DNA of 64,000 bases, taken from the NCBI GenBank assembly GCA_023443285.1, contig JAEZVB010000008.1, positions 1 to 64,000 of the forward strand, in the 5' to 3' direction. Source of the DNA: Bacillota bacterium. GTDB taxonomy: Bacteria; Bacillota; Negativicutes; Sporomusales; Sporomusaceae. A program made the position numbers and the translations under genes. The notes beneath the pieces are model-generated. The model was not told the origin of the DNA. It saw only the letters and a list, made by a program, of their open reading frames with translations, and did no database searches. Below, one piece after another: positions 24,816 through 33,368 of this stretch (position 1 is the first letter of the stretch; the number at the start of each line of letters is the position of its first letter).

Positions 24816-24862
24816 ACCTCCTTGGAGACTTTTGGTAAAATATACAAAAGTCAAAAGGAGGT
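24816..24862 (+). promoter_or_regulatory. Hairpin that buries the ribosome site of the next gene
   Basis: ACCTCCTT (24816-24823) is the exact complement of AAGGAGGT (24855-24862), which is the ribosome site of the gene starting at 24869. An inner stem GACTTTTG (24827-24834) / CAAAAGTC (24845-24852) closes a 10-base loop. If transcribed from upstream, the mRNA would hide its own ribosome site. Confidence 0.6.
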
Positions 24863-24868
24863 TTAACA

Positions 24869-25297
24869 ATGGATTTGGGAGATTGTATTAAATTTATTAC
24901 CGAGAGTCAGGCAACCTGTACATTATGTACTATCGAGGGGACTCAACCTAGAGGCAGAGGAATGGTTCCATTATGGGTAAAAGAAGATGGAATCTATTTT
25001 ACAACTGCCCGTTCTAAGAGTTTATATTCTCAGCTGCTGGCTAATTCTAATGTGGAGCTTTGTTTTGTTACATTGCAGCCCTTGCAGCATTTGCGGATAG
25101 CAGGACTTGTAGAGTTTGTTGAGGATAGTATTGTAAAGCAAAAGGCATTAGATGAAAGACCCTTTCTAAAAGCCTTCGGTATAAATACAGCAGATGATCC
25201 TAACTTTATTCTTTTTCGGGTAGGCAACGGGGAGGCTCATTTTTGGACATGGGAAGACAACCTAAAGGAAGCGGACATACCTAGAATTAGATTTTAG
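24869..25297 (+). CDS. Pyridoxamine 5'-phosphate oxidase-like flavin protein
   Basis: A 142-residue protein with the split-barrel layout of small PNPOx-like FMN or F420-type proteins: an N-terminal helix, TCTLCTIEGTQPRGRGMVPLW, GIYFTTARSKSLYSQLLAN and VELCFVTL, then LRIAGLVEFVED. Members bind flavin or heme and many have no known substrate. The start has AAGGAGG 7 bases upstream, inside the hairpin at 24816-24862. It follows an AraC gene and is followed by a terminator, so it is a single-gene unit or the end of a two-gene one. Confidence 0.8.
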   Translation: MDLGDCIKFITESQATCTLCTIEGTQPRGRGMVPLWVKEDGIYFTTARSKSLYSQLLANSNVELCFVTLQPLQHLRIAGLVEFVEDSIVKQKALDERPFLKAFGINTADDPNFILFRVGNGEAHFWTWEDNLKEADIPRIRF

Positions 25298-25406
25298 TTT
25301 TCGTCGTTTGACATAATCAAGAAGGCAATATTATTGAGATACAAAATTGGTACTTCCATATCCTGGGATAGTAGTTGCTTTCGATACGGTTACCATATTG
25401 GTAATG

Positions 25407-25455
25407 AAAAACTCTTGCCAAATTACATAGATTTGGCAGGAGTTTTGCGCTTTTT
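25407..25455 (+). terminator. Terminator after the PNPOx-like gene
   Basis: AAAACTCTTGCCAAAT pairs with ATTTGGCAGGAGTTTT (one G-U pair) and is followed by GCGCTTTTT. The remaining gap up to 25614 holds the promoter at 25550 and nothing else evident. Confidence 0.8.
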
Positions 25456-25549
25456 AGGAGATGGCATGTACTTTGAAGAAGAAACCATGTTATTATGATA
25501 CAATTTCAGTTTTGGAAATGAATAATTGTTTTTAGAAAAAAAGGTCTTT

Positions 25550-25578
25550 TTGTCAGAATATCGAAAATGATGTAATAT
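25550..25578 (+). promoter_or_regulatory. Probable promoter of the binding protein/GGDEF pair
   Basis: TTGTCA at 25550-25555, a 17-base spacer and TAATAT at 25573-25578, about 37 bases before the ATG at 25615. Confidence 0.45.
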
Positions 25579-25614
25579 ACGTACTAGCGACAATTGAGGC
25601 GGTGAATAAGCTGA

Positions 25615-26421
25615 ATGCGAAGACAGGTAATTATAGCCCTCCTGTTTGCTGGGGTAATCCTTTTATCGGCATGTTACCCGATTAGTACTAGACAACCCGT
25701 AGCACAGCCGGTTCGGCCAGTTGACAACGTGCTAGGGCAGCCGGCAAGTAGCAAAAAGGTGTTGCTGGTCACTGGCGAATACGCGCCATATACATCGGCA
25801 AAGTTGTCTGACCATGGATTTTTTACCGCGATTATTGAAACTGTTCTCCGTGAAATGGGATTGGAGTATGAAATCCGATTTTATCCATGGGCTCGTTGTG
25901 AAGAAATGGTTCTTAGCGGGCAGGCTTGGGCTGCGTTTCCCTATGGGATGTCCGAAAAAACAGCCCCAAGCTATCTAATATCTTCAGCGGTTTATTCGTC
26001 TCGCCATAAATTCTTTTACTTGAAAACTAACGGTAAGTTTGGCGATAAGACGCAGAACTTTCGTGACATTGCGGACTTTAAAGAGTATGTTGTTGGTGGT
26101 GCAAACGGCTATTGGTACGGCACAAAAGAGGATTTAAAGCATCAGGGATTTTTGCGTGTCGTATGGGCAGATGATATCTACGGCCTTGTAAGAATGCTCT
26201 ACAGCAAGAGAATCGACGTATTTATCGAAGATGAACTTGTCGGCTGGGAGGTTATCAAAAGAATTTATCCTGGCGAAGAAGACAAGTTTGCTACCCTAAC
26301 TAGCGACGCAAGATCGAGCCAGTACAATTTGATAGTTTCCAAAACTTATCCGAAGTCTGAAGAGTTGCTCGAACAGTTCAATGCCGCATTAGATCGCATT
26401 AAAAAACGTGGAGCGCTGTAA
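25615..26421 (+). CDS. Family-3-type solute-binding lipoprotein, probable sensor partner
   Basis: A 268-residue extracytoplasmic protein with lipoprotein signal (LLSAC, Cys20). The mature domain resembles polar amino-acid-type (family 3) binding proteins: VTGEYAPYTSAKL, GFFTAIIETVLREMG and YEIRFYPWARCEEMV, then a hinge with YVVGGANGYWYGTKEDL. It is followed 39 bases later by a membrane GGDEF/HD-GYP protein and no ABC permease, so it probably delivers ligand to that sensor instead of a transporter. The start has GAGGCGGTG upstream. The substrate is unknown. Confidence 0.82.
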   Translation: MRRQVIIALLFAGVILLSACYPISTRQPVAQPVRPVDNVLGQPASSKKVLLVTGEYAPYTSAKLSDHGFFTAIIETVLREMGLEYEIRFYPWARCEEMVLSGQAWAAFPYGMSEKTAPSYLISSAVYSSRHKFFYLKTNGKFGDKTQNFRDIADFKEYVVGGANGYWYGTKEDLKHQGFLRVVWADDIYGLVRMLYSKRIDVFIEDELVGWEVIKRIYPGEEDKFATLTSDARSSQYNLIVSKTYPKSEELLEQFNAALDRIKKRGAL

Positions 26422-26460
26422 GGGCAAAAAAGAAGGAAAGAAATAGGTAGGCGGTGATCG

Positions 26461-28656
26461 ATGGTGGGAGGAAATAGAACGCTATTTAGTCTTTTTAATA
26501 ATATGACGTTAAGAAAGCGGCTTACCTTACTTATTTTGCTGTCGGTTATGACTATTATGTCGGTTGTTGGCCTAATTAAAATTAACGCGTCTGCTGAAAA
26601 CATTTACAGTGACATGGAAGACAAACTAGCAATGACGGCTGATTTAGCTGTCGGTAGTCTCACCGAACCATTGTGGACATATAATGGCGATGCTTTAAAA
26701 GCCATAGGTGATGCCATGTTTAGGGACAGGGATATCGGATCAGTGACCATAACCGGAACTAATGGCAGCCTACTTTATGAGAAGCATGTTCAGTCGCCCA
26801 TATACGAGACTGATAAACTGATTGTTGTCGAAAGGGAAGTTATCAAAGAGAATTTAGTCATCGGCCGGATTGCGATAGGCTTTACCAATTATTATAACGA
26901 GCTTAAACTGTGGTCGGAGACCATGAACACGGTTGGTGGCATTCTCCTGACCTGTATTGTTCTGGCGATTGTGATTACATATATTTCCCGTATGGTGACA
27001 CGACCTCTGTACGAGCTAAGCGAAGGGACAGAGGAGATAGCCAGTGGCAATTTTGATAAGCGTCTGCAGATAGAATCAAGGGACGAAATTGGGCGGCTTG
27101 CTGATAAATTCAACTTAATGGCTCAGAATATACAGTCTATGATGTATGAACGGCAGGAACAATATGATCAACTCAACGCCTCTCACGAAGAATTGACAGC
27201 GGCAGAAGAGGAACTTCGCAGTCTTTATGCCGAAGTTGTAAGCACAAACGAGAGACTGGAACACAGTCGCCAAACGGTAGAGGAAATATTCAACGCTGCC
27301 GGCGATGGTTTCGTCGTGCATGACATCGAGAATGGTGATATTTTGTCCGTAAACCACAGGATGACGGAGATGTTCGGCTATACTGTGGAGAAGTTTAAGC
27401 AAGAAGGAATCGTACTTATCTTCACTCCGTCCCACAAGGAAGATGCACTTGCTATAATCCGCAAAACCGTCAGAGAACAAACCCAACTCTTTGAACACGA
27501 AACAGTTGACTGCTATGGACGCCGCATGATTCTCGAGATCAATTTATCTCGTGCCGTCATAGACGGGAAAACCTGCTGCTTGGCTGTAATGCGTGATATA
27601 ACACTCCGCAAGGAAATGGAAGAACATATGGAATTTTTCCGGATTAATGACCCGTTAACTGGTGTTTTCAACCGGGGATATTTCGAAAGCGAGATGCAAC
27701 GGATAAAGGCGGGGTCTTGCCAGGGCATAGGCTTGTTGGTCTGTGATGTCGATGGGCTGAAGTTAATAAACGACACATTAGGCCATCGGCAGGGGGACGA
27801 ACTTCTTAAGAAAGTAGCTGCACTTTTGCAAAGTGGAATACAAAAACCGAATTATGTCTGCAGAATTGGCGGTGATGAATTTGCGGTTATACTATTTGAG
27901 CCCACAAAAATGCAACTGGATGAGCTGGACTGTTATTATCGCAAGAAAGTAAGCGATTACAACTTGGATAATCCCCAGTTACCCCTAAGTCTATCATTTG
28001 GCTGGGCGTTGGATACTCAAAATATAAATGTCGATACTGTTTTTAAAACGGCAGACAATAACATGTATCGGCAGAAGCTGCATCAAAGTCAGAGCATCCG
28101 TAGCTCTATCGTCCAAGCCATGATGAAAGCCCTGGAAGTACGAGATCATATTACCGAGGGGCATGCTGATCGGCTGGGCGATCTTATGGAAATGATGGGA
28201 AAAGTACTACAGATATCTCCGGCCGCAATGGCTGATCTTAGGCTTTTTGCCAAGTTTCACGACATAGGTAAGGTCGGTATTCCTGATAGTATTCTCAATA
28301 AGCCCGGACGCCTTACGGAAGAAGAGATGACAATCATGAAACAGCACTGTGACATTGGTTTTCGGATAGCGAAATCATCCCCGGATTTGGTACCTATAGC
28401 TGAGTGGATTCTAAAGCATCAGGAACACTGGGATGGTAAAGGTTACCCCTTGGGGCTAGTAGGTGAGGATATTCCGCTTCCGTGCAGGATTCTGGCAATT
28501 GTTGACGCCTATGACGCTATGACCAACGACCGACCATACCGAAGGGCAATGCCTCATAATGATGCGATCACAGAGCTCCGCCGCTGCTCGGGTAAACAGT
28601 TTGATCCCAATCTTGTCGATGAATTTGTGAAGGTTTTAGAAAAAGTAGTCAGTTAG
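26461..28656 (+). CDS. Membrane sensor with HAMP, PAS, GGDEF and HD-GYP domains
   Basis: A 731-residue cyclic-di-GMP protein. Order: membrane segment at about 20-40, 110-residue extracytoplasmic domain, membrane segment at about 155-178, HAMP, coiled coil, PAS (about 275-390), GGDEF domain with intact GGDEF at about 470, and HD-GYP domain with KFHDIGKVG (His about 600) and GKGYP (about 661). It can in principle both make and break cyclic-di-GMP. The inhibitory RxxD motif five residues before GGDEF is absent (QKPN instead), so product inhibition through that site is not expected. Its input is probably the binding lipoprotein encoded directly upstream. Confidence 0.92.
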   Translation: MVGGNRTLFSLFNNMTLRKRLTLLILLSVMTIMSVVGLIKINASAENIYSDMEDKLAMTADLAVGSLTEPLWTYNGDALKAIGDAMFRDRDIGSVTITGTNGSLLYEKHVQSPIYETDKLIVVEREVIKENLVIGRIAIGFTNYYNELKLWSETMNTVGGILLTCIVLAIVITYISRMVTRPLYELSEGTEEIASGNFDKRLQIESRDEIGRLADKFNLMAQNIQSMMYERQEQYDQLNASHEELTAAEEELRSLYAEVVSTNERLEHSRQTVEEIFNAAGDGFVVHDIENGDILSVNHRMTEMFGYTVEKFKQEGIVLIFTPSHKEDALAIIRKTVREQTQLFEHETVDCYGRRMILEINLSRAVIDGKTCCLAVMRDITLRKEMEEHMEFFRINDPLTGVFNRGYFESEMQRIKAGSCQGIGLLVCDVDGLKLINDTLGHRQGDELLKKVAALLQSGIQKPNYVCRIGGDEFAVILFEPTKMQLDELDCYYRKKVSDYNLDNPQLPLSLSFGWALDTQNINVDTVFKTADNNMYRQKLHQSQSIRSSIVQAMMKALEVRDHITEGHADRLGDLMEMMGKVLQISPAAMADLRLFAKFHDIGKVGIPDSILNKPGRLTEEEMTIMKQHCDIGFRIAKSSPDLVPIAEWILKHQEHWDGKGYPLGLVGEDIPLPCRILAIVDAYDAMTNDRPYRRAMPHNDAITELRRCSGKQFDPNLVDEFVKVLEKVVS

Positions 28657-28679
28657 AGAATCGGCAGACTGCATGAAAT

Positions 28680-28733
28680 AAAATTAGCCACGTAGGGATC
28701 GAGACATCATTCCCTACATGGCTAATTTTTATT
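28680..28733 (+). terminator. Terminator after the GGDEF/HD-GYP gene
   Basis: A 19-base stem, AAAATTAGCCA then GTAGGGA, pairs with TCCCTAC then TGGCTAATTTT (one C-A mismatch), followed by T residues. Confidence 0.9.
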
Positions 28734-28833
28734 TAACAGGTATATACCTGCCACGTCTAGCTTCCAAACTCTACGATTCGTTTATTGATAGTATTTTTAA
28801 TATAGTCTAAACTAAATTTGTGAGGTGATACTA

Positions 28834-29418
28834 GTGGATTGCGAAAAAGTCGGCAAATTGATATATAGTTTGCGAAAAGAAAAAGATATGACACAAAAAC
28901 AGGTTGCTGAGCTAATGAACATTAGTGACAAAACAATAAGTAAATGGGAACGCGGTCTTGGATGTCCTGATGTGTCATTACTTCCGGAACTATCACAAAT
29001 ACTTGGAGTCAATATTGAAGAAATTCTGTTGGGAAAAATGGTACTAAATGAAACAGTCGGAGGAAATATGAAAAAGATCCAATTTTACTTTTGCCCGCAG
29101 TGCGGTAATCTAATAACAGCAACAGGAGTTGCAAGCATTTCATGCTGCTCAAAGAAAATGGAAGCTTTAGTTGCAGCAAAAGCAGTGGAAAGCCATCAAC
29201 TAAATATTGAGCCTGTGGAAGATGAACTGTATGTTTCTTCCTTACACGAGATGAGAAAAGAACATTATATATCTTTTGTTGCCTACGTTACAGGAGATAA
29301 GGTTTTTATTGTAAAGCAATATCCAGAATGGAATCTACAATTTCGCTTTCACAAGTTAGGGCATGGCAAACTTTATTTTCATTGTTCAAGTCACGGGTTA
29401 TTTTATCAGCTAATTTAG
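28834..29418 (+). CDS. XRE regulator fused to a superoxide-reductase-like domain
   Basis: A 194-residue fusion. Residues 1-65 are an XRE/Cro helix-turn-helix (MTQKQVAELMNISDKTISKWER). Residues 84-106 match the desulforedoxin-type metal site (CPQCG at 87-91 and CC at 104-105). Residues 115-194 match the superoxide reductase iron site: His121, His138, His144, Cys184 and His187, with the canonical 6- and 3-residue spacings (HEMRKEH, CSSH). The lysine that precedes the first histidine in true enzymes is serine here (ESH), which may weaken catalysis and favour sensing. GTG 28834 follows GAGGTG by 6 bases; GTG 28825 overlaps the ribosome site. Confidence 0.85.
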   Translation: MDCEKVGKLIYSLRKEKDMTQKQVAELMNISDKTISKWERGLGCPDVSLLPELSQILGVNIEEILLGKMVLNETVGGNMKKIQFYFCPQCGNLITATGVASISCCSKKMEALVAAKAVESHQLNIEPVEDELYVSSLHEMRKEHYISFVAYVTGDKVFIVKQYPEWNLQFRFHKLGHGKLYFHCSSHGLFYQLI

Positions 29419-29451
29419 GTTATATGTGAGAGCAACATGGGAGGGTATGGA

Positions 29452-30162
29452 ATGAAGATTGTATTAATCAACGGGAGCCCCAGAGGCCGAGGCAGCAATA
29501 CACAAATCATGGCCGAAGCTTTTTTGCAAGGAGCGCAAGACGTGGGTGCGGAAACGTTAAATGTATTTTTGGCGGAGAAGAAGATTCAGCACTGCCGCGG
29601 CTGTTTTTCCTGTTGGCTCAAGACACCAGGCCACTGCGTCATCGACGACGATATGAAGAATATTTTGGCTGAGGCGGAGGGTGCAGACGTATTGGTCTTA
29701 GCTAGCCCGCTGTATTTCGATACAATTTCTGGAATGCTAAAGGTGTTCATGGATCGAATGATCGTCAAAGGCGACCCACATTTCGACAAGACTGCTAGTG
29801 GGGAATCACGCCACAAGAATAAGCCGGACGAGAAAACGCCCCGCTTGCTAATGCTGTCGAACTGTGGCTTTCCAGAACGGTCACATTTCCAGGCGTTATC
29901 ACACTGGGTGCAGCGCGTGACCTTGAATATGCAGACAGAATTACTGGGTGAAATTTATGCGTCGCAGGGCGGACTGCTATCGACGGAACTACCTCAAGTT
30001 CAAACATATCGGCAATGGATAAAAAAAGCTGGCTGTGAAATCGCGCAAGGGCAGGCGTTGTCAGCGGAAACGAGACAAGCGTTGGAACAGTCGTTTCTGC
30101 CGGATGAAATATATATTCAAAACGCGAATCAATATTTCGATAGCTTGCTGGATAACAAGTAA
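29452..30162 (+). CDS. NADPH-dependent FMN reductase/iron-sulfur flavoprotein
   Basis: A 236-residue flavodoxin-fold protein. The FMN phosphate loop is INGSPRGRGSNTQ near the N-terminus. A cysteine motif, HCRGCFSCWLKTPGHC, marks the iron-sulfur flavoprotein-like subgroup, followed by DDDMKNIL and SPLYFDTISGMLKVFMDR, typical of NAD(P)H-dependent oxidoreductases. It lies 33 bases after the XRE/superoxide-reductase fusion and may be its cotranscribed partner or target. ATG 29452 is preceded by GGGAGGG; the in-frame ATG at 29437 sits on the ribosome site. Confidence 0.85.
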   Translation: MKIVLINGSPRGRGSNTQIMAEAFLQGAQDVGAETLNVFLAEKKIQHCRGCFSCWLKTPGHCVIDDDMKNILAEAEGADVLVLASPLYFDTISGMLKVFMDRMIVKGDPHFDKTASGESRHKNKPDEKTPRLLMLSNCGFPERSHFQALSHWVQRVTLNMQTELLGEIYASQGGLLSTELPQVQTYRQWIKKAGCEIAQGQALSAETRQALEQSFLPDEIYIQNANQYFDSLLDNK

Positions 30163-30197
30163 GCGTGATAGAAGTCATTAATCGTCGTTTATCTAAA

Positions 30198-30247
30198 TCA
30201 AGAAAAGACCTTCAAAACTAATTTGAGTTTTGAAGGTCTTTTCTTGA
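30198..30247 (+). terminator. Strong terminator after the flavoprotein gene
   Basis: A perfect 22-base stem (30198-30219 with 30226-30247) whose 3' arm contains GGTCTTTTCTT. The rest of the gap to 30460 holds the XylR operator below. Confidence 0.88.
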
Positions 30248-30397
30248 ACTCAGCTTGTCAGGGGAGGTCAGGCGGACGATGATCGGCAATAAGATGGCAG
30301 AGAGGCGGTTGGCGAGAGCTCCCTGTAAGGTAAAGTATTCTATGATAATTTTTTACATAATAGGCAGGAATCGGACGAGCGATGAAGAATAATACTG

Positions 30398-30422
30398 CTA
30401 GTTGGTTTGCCCGACAAACTAA
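30398..30422 (+). promoter_or_regulatory. XylR operator upstream of xylR
   Basis: A 25-base site beginning CTAGTTGGTTTG and ending CGACAAACTAA. It fits the known Firmicute XylR palindrome (TTAGTTTGT ... ACAAACTAA) at about 20 of 25 positions, 38 bases before the xylR start. This suggests autoregulation. Confidence 0.75.
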
Positions 30423-30459
30423 GTTGCACAACAAAATCGAGATAGGATGAGAGCACAAA

Positions 30460-31671
30460 ATGAAAAATGCAGATCAATTACTAGTTAAGAAAATTAATAA
30501 AATACTTGTTTTGAACACGGTTCATAAGGAAAAACCTGTTTCGCGAGCTGAAGTAGCCAAGCTTACCGGCTTGAACAAGTCAACGGTTTCTGCATTGGTA
30601 GATGAGCTCTTAGCAGAGGGACTGATTTTAGAAATAGGAATTGGCGAGTCTCAGGGGGGACGAAAACCGATTAATTTATCGATTAATCGAGACTTTGGCA
30701 GTGTGATTGGAATAGACCTCGGTGTGAATTACATATTGAGCATATTGACCAATTTTGCCGGTGAAATCATATGGGAAAAGCGGATTGCTATAAGTAAAGC
30801 CACAGACTCCCCACTGCAAAAACTTAATGAACTATTTGGGTTGATAAGAGAAACAATTAAGCAGGTTCCACAGAGTGTACGGGGTGTTATCGGTATTGGG
30901 GTCGGCGCACCCGGCATGGTGAACTATGATCAGGGCTACATTTTGTCTGCCCCTAACCTTGTATGGGAAAACATTAAGCTAAAAGATATCCTCGAAGAGG
31001 AGTTTGCCATTCCTGTATTAGTTGATAATGAGGCCAATGCAGGAGCGATTGGCGAGAAGTGGTTTGGTCTTGGAAGAAGAACGTCTGAACTTGTGTATAT
31101 CAGCGCTGGAATTGGTATTGGGGCAGGTATTGTTATCAATGACGAACTATATCGCGGTGCAAGCGGGTTGGCCGGTGAAATGGGGCATATGACTATTGAT
31201 ATTCATGGAACTAGATGTACCTGTGGCAGTATTGGTTGCTGGGAGGAGTATGCTTCTGAGAAAGCACTGTTGCGATATCTTAAGGAAAATGCTGCAAATT
31301 ATTCGGATAGCACATTATTGGCGAAGGATGCATCTGTACCGGACAATTTGAATATATTCCAAATAATAGAAGCAGCCAATCAGGGTGACCGTTTAGCCAT
31401 TGCCGGGTTAAAAAATATTGGGTATTATCTTGGCATTGGAGTTGCAAACCTAATTAACATCTTCAACCCTAAATGTGTGGTTATAGGTAATGTTTTGCCT
31501 TTGGCAGGCGATATACTTATGCGTGAATTACGGTCGGAGGTTGTAAGGCGGTCATTTTCTTACAAGTATTCTCAGGTGAAAATAGCGTCATCTGAGCTTG
31601 CAGTGAAGGCGTGTGCCTTGGGCGCAGTTGCTTTAGTTATTTCAAAAATCTACGCATCTCCGGTAGCGTAA
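30460..31671 (+). CDS. xylR: Xylose repressor, ROK family
   Basis: A 403-residue ROK-family repressor. An N-terminal winged helix-turn-helix (VSRAEVAKLTGLNKSTVSALVDELL, residues about 25-55) precedes a sugar-kinase-like domain with IGIDLGVNYI, GIGVGAPGMVNYDQG and the ROK zinc motif around HMTIDIHGTRCTCGSIGC (His plus Cys-x-Cys-x4-Cys). It lies just upstream of xylB and xylA, and XylR-type operators precede both itself and xylB, so xylose or a related sugar is the expected inducer. Confidence 0.93.
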   Translation: MKNADQLLVKKINKILVLNTVHKEKPVSRAEVAKLTGLNKSTVSALVDELLAEGLILEIGIGESQGGRKPINLSINRDFGSVIGIDLGVNYILSILTNFAGEIIWEKRIAISKATDSPLQKLNELFGLIRETIKQVPQSVRGVIGIGVGAPGMVNYDQGYILSAPNLVWENIKLKDILEEEFAIPVLVDNEANAGAIGEKWFGLGRRTSELVYISAGIGIGAGIVINDELYRGASGLAGEMGHMTIDIHGTRCTCGSIGCWEEYASEKALLRYLKENAANYSDSTLLAKDASVPDNLNIFQIIEAANQGDRLAIAGLKNIGYYLGIGVANLINIFNPKCVVIGNVLPLAGDILMRELRSEVVRRSFSYKYSQVKIASSELAVKACALGAVALVISKIYASPVA

Positions 31672-31745
31672 TCTGAGTGATGACAGATAATCTTGAAGCT
31701 TAGAACAATAAGGCAATAGTTGAAAGCAGTACTTTTTTAAGCTTT

Positions 31746-31770
31746 TTAGTTTATCGGAGCAACAAACTAA
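31746..31770 (+). promoter_or_regulatory. XylR operator upstream of xylB
   Basis: A 25-base palindrome beginning TTAGTTTATCGG and ending GCAACAAACTAA, nearly identical to the classic Bacillus XylR operator. It lies 47 bases before the xylB ribosome-site-supported start. Confidence 0.85.
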
Positions 31771-31817
31771 ATGAGTTGTATCTCTAAGTTTGAACTATGA
31801 AAGTGGGTGAGTCATTG

Positions 31818-33308
31818 ATGAATTTCCTAGGCATTGATCTTGGTACATCTGCCGTTAAGCTGCTATTAATGGATGAAAAAGGCAGTGTGATCGGAACGGT
31901 AACAAAAGACTATCCAGTCTATTATCCAGAATCTGGATGGGCTGAACAAAATCCTGAAGACTGGTGGGAAGCTACAAAAGCAGGAATCAGCGAGCTCTTG
32001 CGGACGGCCGGTATGGCGGGTACGCAGGTACGCAGTATTGGCTTAGGTGGGCAGATGCACGGTTTGGTTTTACTGGATAGAGCGAACCAGGTGTTGATGC
32101 CGGCGATGCTATGGTGTGACCAACGTACCCAGGCCGAGTGTGATTATATTACGGAAAAGCTCGGTACGGAATTGTCAAAATATACAGGCAATAAGGCGCT
32201 GGCCGGATTTACAGCACCAAAAGTATTGTGGGTGCGGCGGCATCTACCGGAAATATTCGAAAAAATCGGCCATGTTCTATTGCCCAAAGATTATATTCGC
32301 TTCAAATTAACGGGTGAGTATGCAACTGATGTATCTGATGCCTCCGGCACGTTATTTTTTGATGTGTCGAACCGGCGTTGGTCAGCAGAAATGCTGGCGA
32401 TGCTTGGACTTAGTGAGGAAGTCTTGCCGAAGTGCTACGAATCTTATGAAGTAACAGGCAACATCACGGAAGAGGCCGCTAGGTCAACCCAACTACATGC
32501 AGGAACTGAAGTAGTTGGCGGCGGCGGTGATCAGGCCTGCGGTGCGGTTGGCACTGGCGTAGTTGATCGCGGTATGGCATTGGTTGCACTAGGGACATCG
32601 GGTGTGGTATTTGCTTGTCAGGAAAAATACGCTGTGGATGATGAAAACAAATTGCATGCATTCTGCCATAGCAACGGTAAGTGGCATGTAATGGGTGTAA
32701 TGCTTTCCGCGTCTTCATGCCTAAAATGGTGGGTCGAAGAAATATTCCACTTGGACAATAGCGGCTATGCTCTTTTGCTCGAGGAAGCTGGGAAGATTCC
32801 CCCTGGTTCTGAAGGCTTGATTTTCCTGCCGTATCTTATGGGCGAACGTACCCCCTATAGTGATCCGAACGCCAGAGGGACTTTTATTGGTTTAACCATG
32901 ATGCACAGTCGGGCGCACATGACACGGGCAATATTAGAAGGCGTCTGCTTTGGTCTTAGGGATTCGCTTGAAATAATAAGGGAACAGAATATTCCAGCAC
33001 AGGTCATTCGCGTGAGCGGCGGCGGAGCCAAGAGTCTGTTGTGGCGCCAGATTCTCGCGGATATTATGGGTCTTAAGGTAGAGGTAGTTAATTCGACAGA
33101 CGGCCCAGCTTTTGGCGCAGCCATCTTAGCCGCTGTAGGTGCTGGCATTTTTGATACCGTGGAAGATGCCTGCAACAGCACAATCAAAGCCGTTTGGAGC
33201 ACCGAACCTAATCAAGAACAAGTTAAGAAATATGAGCGTGTTTATCGAATTTATCAAGGGCTGTACAGAACCCTAAAAGAAACATTTACTGAGTTGAGTT
33301 CGATATAG
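31818..33308 (+). CDS. xylB: Xylulokinase
   Basis: A 496-residue FGGY-family kinase that phosphorylates D-xylulose. Motifs: FLGIDLGTSAVKLLLMD at the N-terminus, GWAEQNPEDWW, GLGGQMHGLVLLD, LWCDQRT, PKDYIRFKLTGE, and the FGGY signature region around RVSGGGAKSLLWRQILADI near the C-terminus. Length is normal. ATG 31818 follows GGGTGAG and is preferred to ATG 31797, which has no ribosome site. Preceded by a XylR operator and followed by xylA. Confidence 0.95.
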   Translation: MNFLGIDLGTSAVKLLLMDEKGSVIGTVTKDYPVYYPESGWAEQNPEDWWEATKAGISELLRTAGMAGTQVRSIGLGGQMHGLVLLDRANQVLMPAMLWCDQRTQAECDYITEKLGTELSKYTGNKALAGFTAPKVLWVRRHLPEIFEKIGHVLLPKDYIRFKLTGEYATDVSDASGTLFFDVSNRRWSAEMLAMLGLSEEVLPKCYESYEVTGNITEEAARSTQLHAGTEVVGGGGDQACGAVGTGVVDRGMALVALGTSGVVFACQEKYAVDDENKLHAFCHSNGKWHVMGVMLSASSCLKWWVEEIFHLDNSGYALLLEEAGKIPPGSEGLIFLPYLMGERTPYSDPNARGTFIGLTMMHSRAHMTRAILEGVCFGLRDSLEIIREQNIPAQVIRVSGGGAKSLLWRQILADIMGLKVEVVNSTDGPAFGAAILAAVGAGIFDTVEDACNSTIKAVWSTEPNQEQVKKYERVYRIYQGLYRTLKETFTELSSI

Positions 33309-33368
33309 TGAGTAGTCAAAGGGAACTACACGTTGATGCATCATACTAATTTAGCGGGAGGCAAAAAT

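Noticed and set aside
28825..28833. Longest-ORF starts for many genes (for example 28825, 34833, 42491, 50177)
   Set aside because: In each case the ribosome site would fall inside the coding region; the downstream start has correct spacing.
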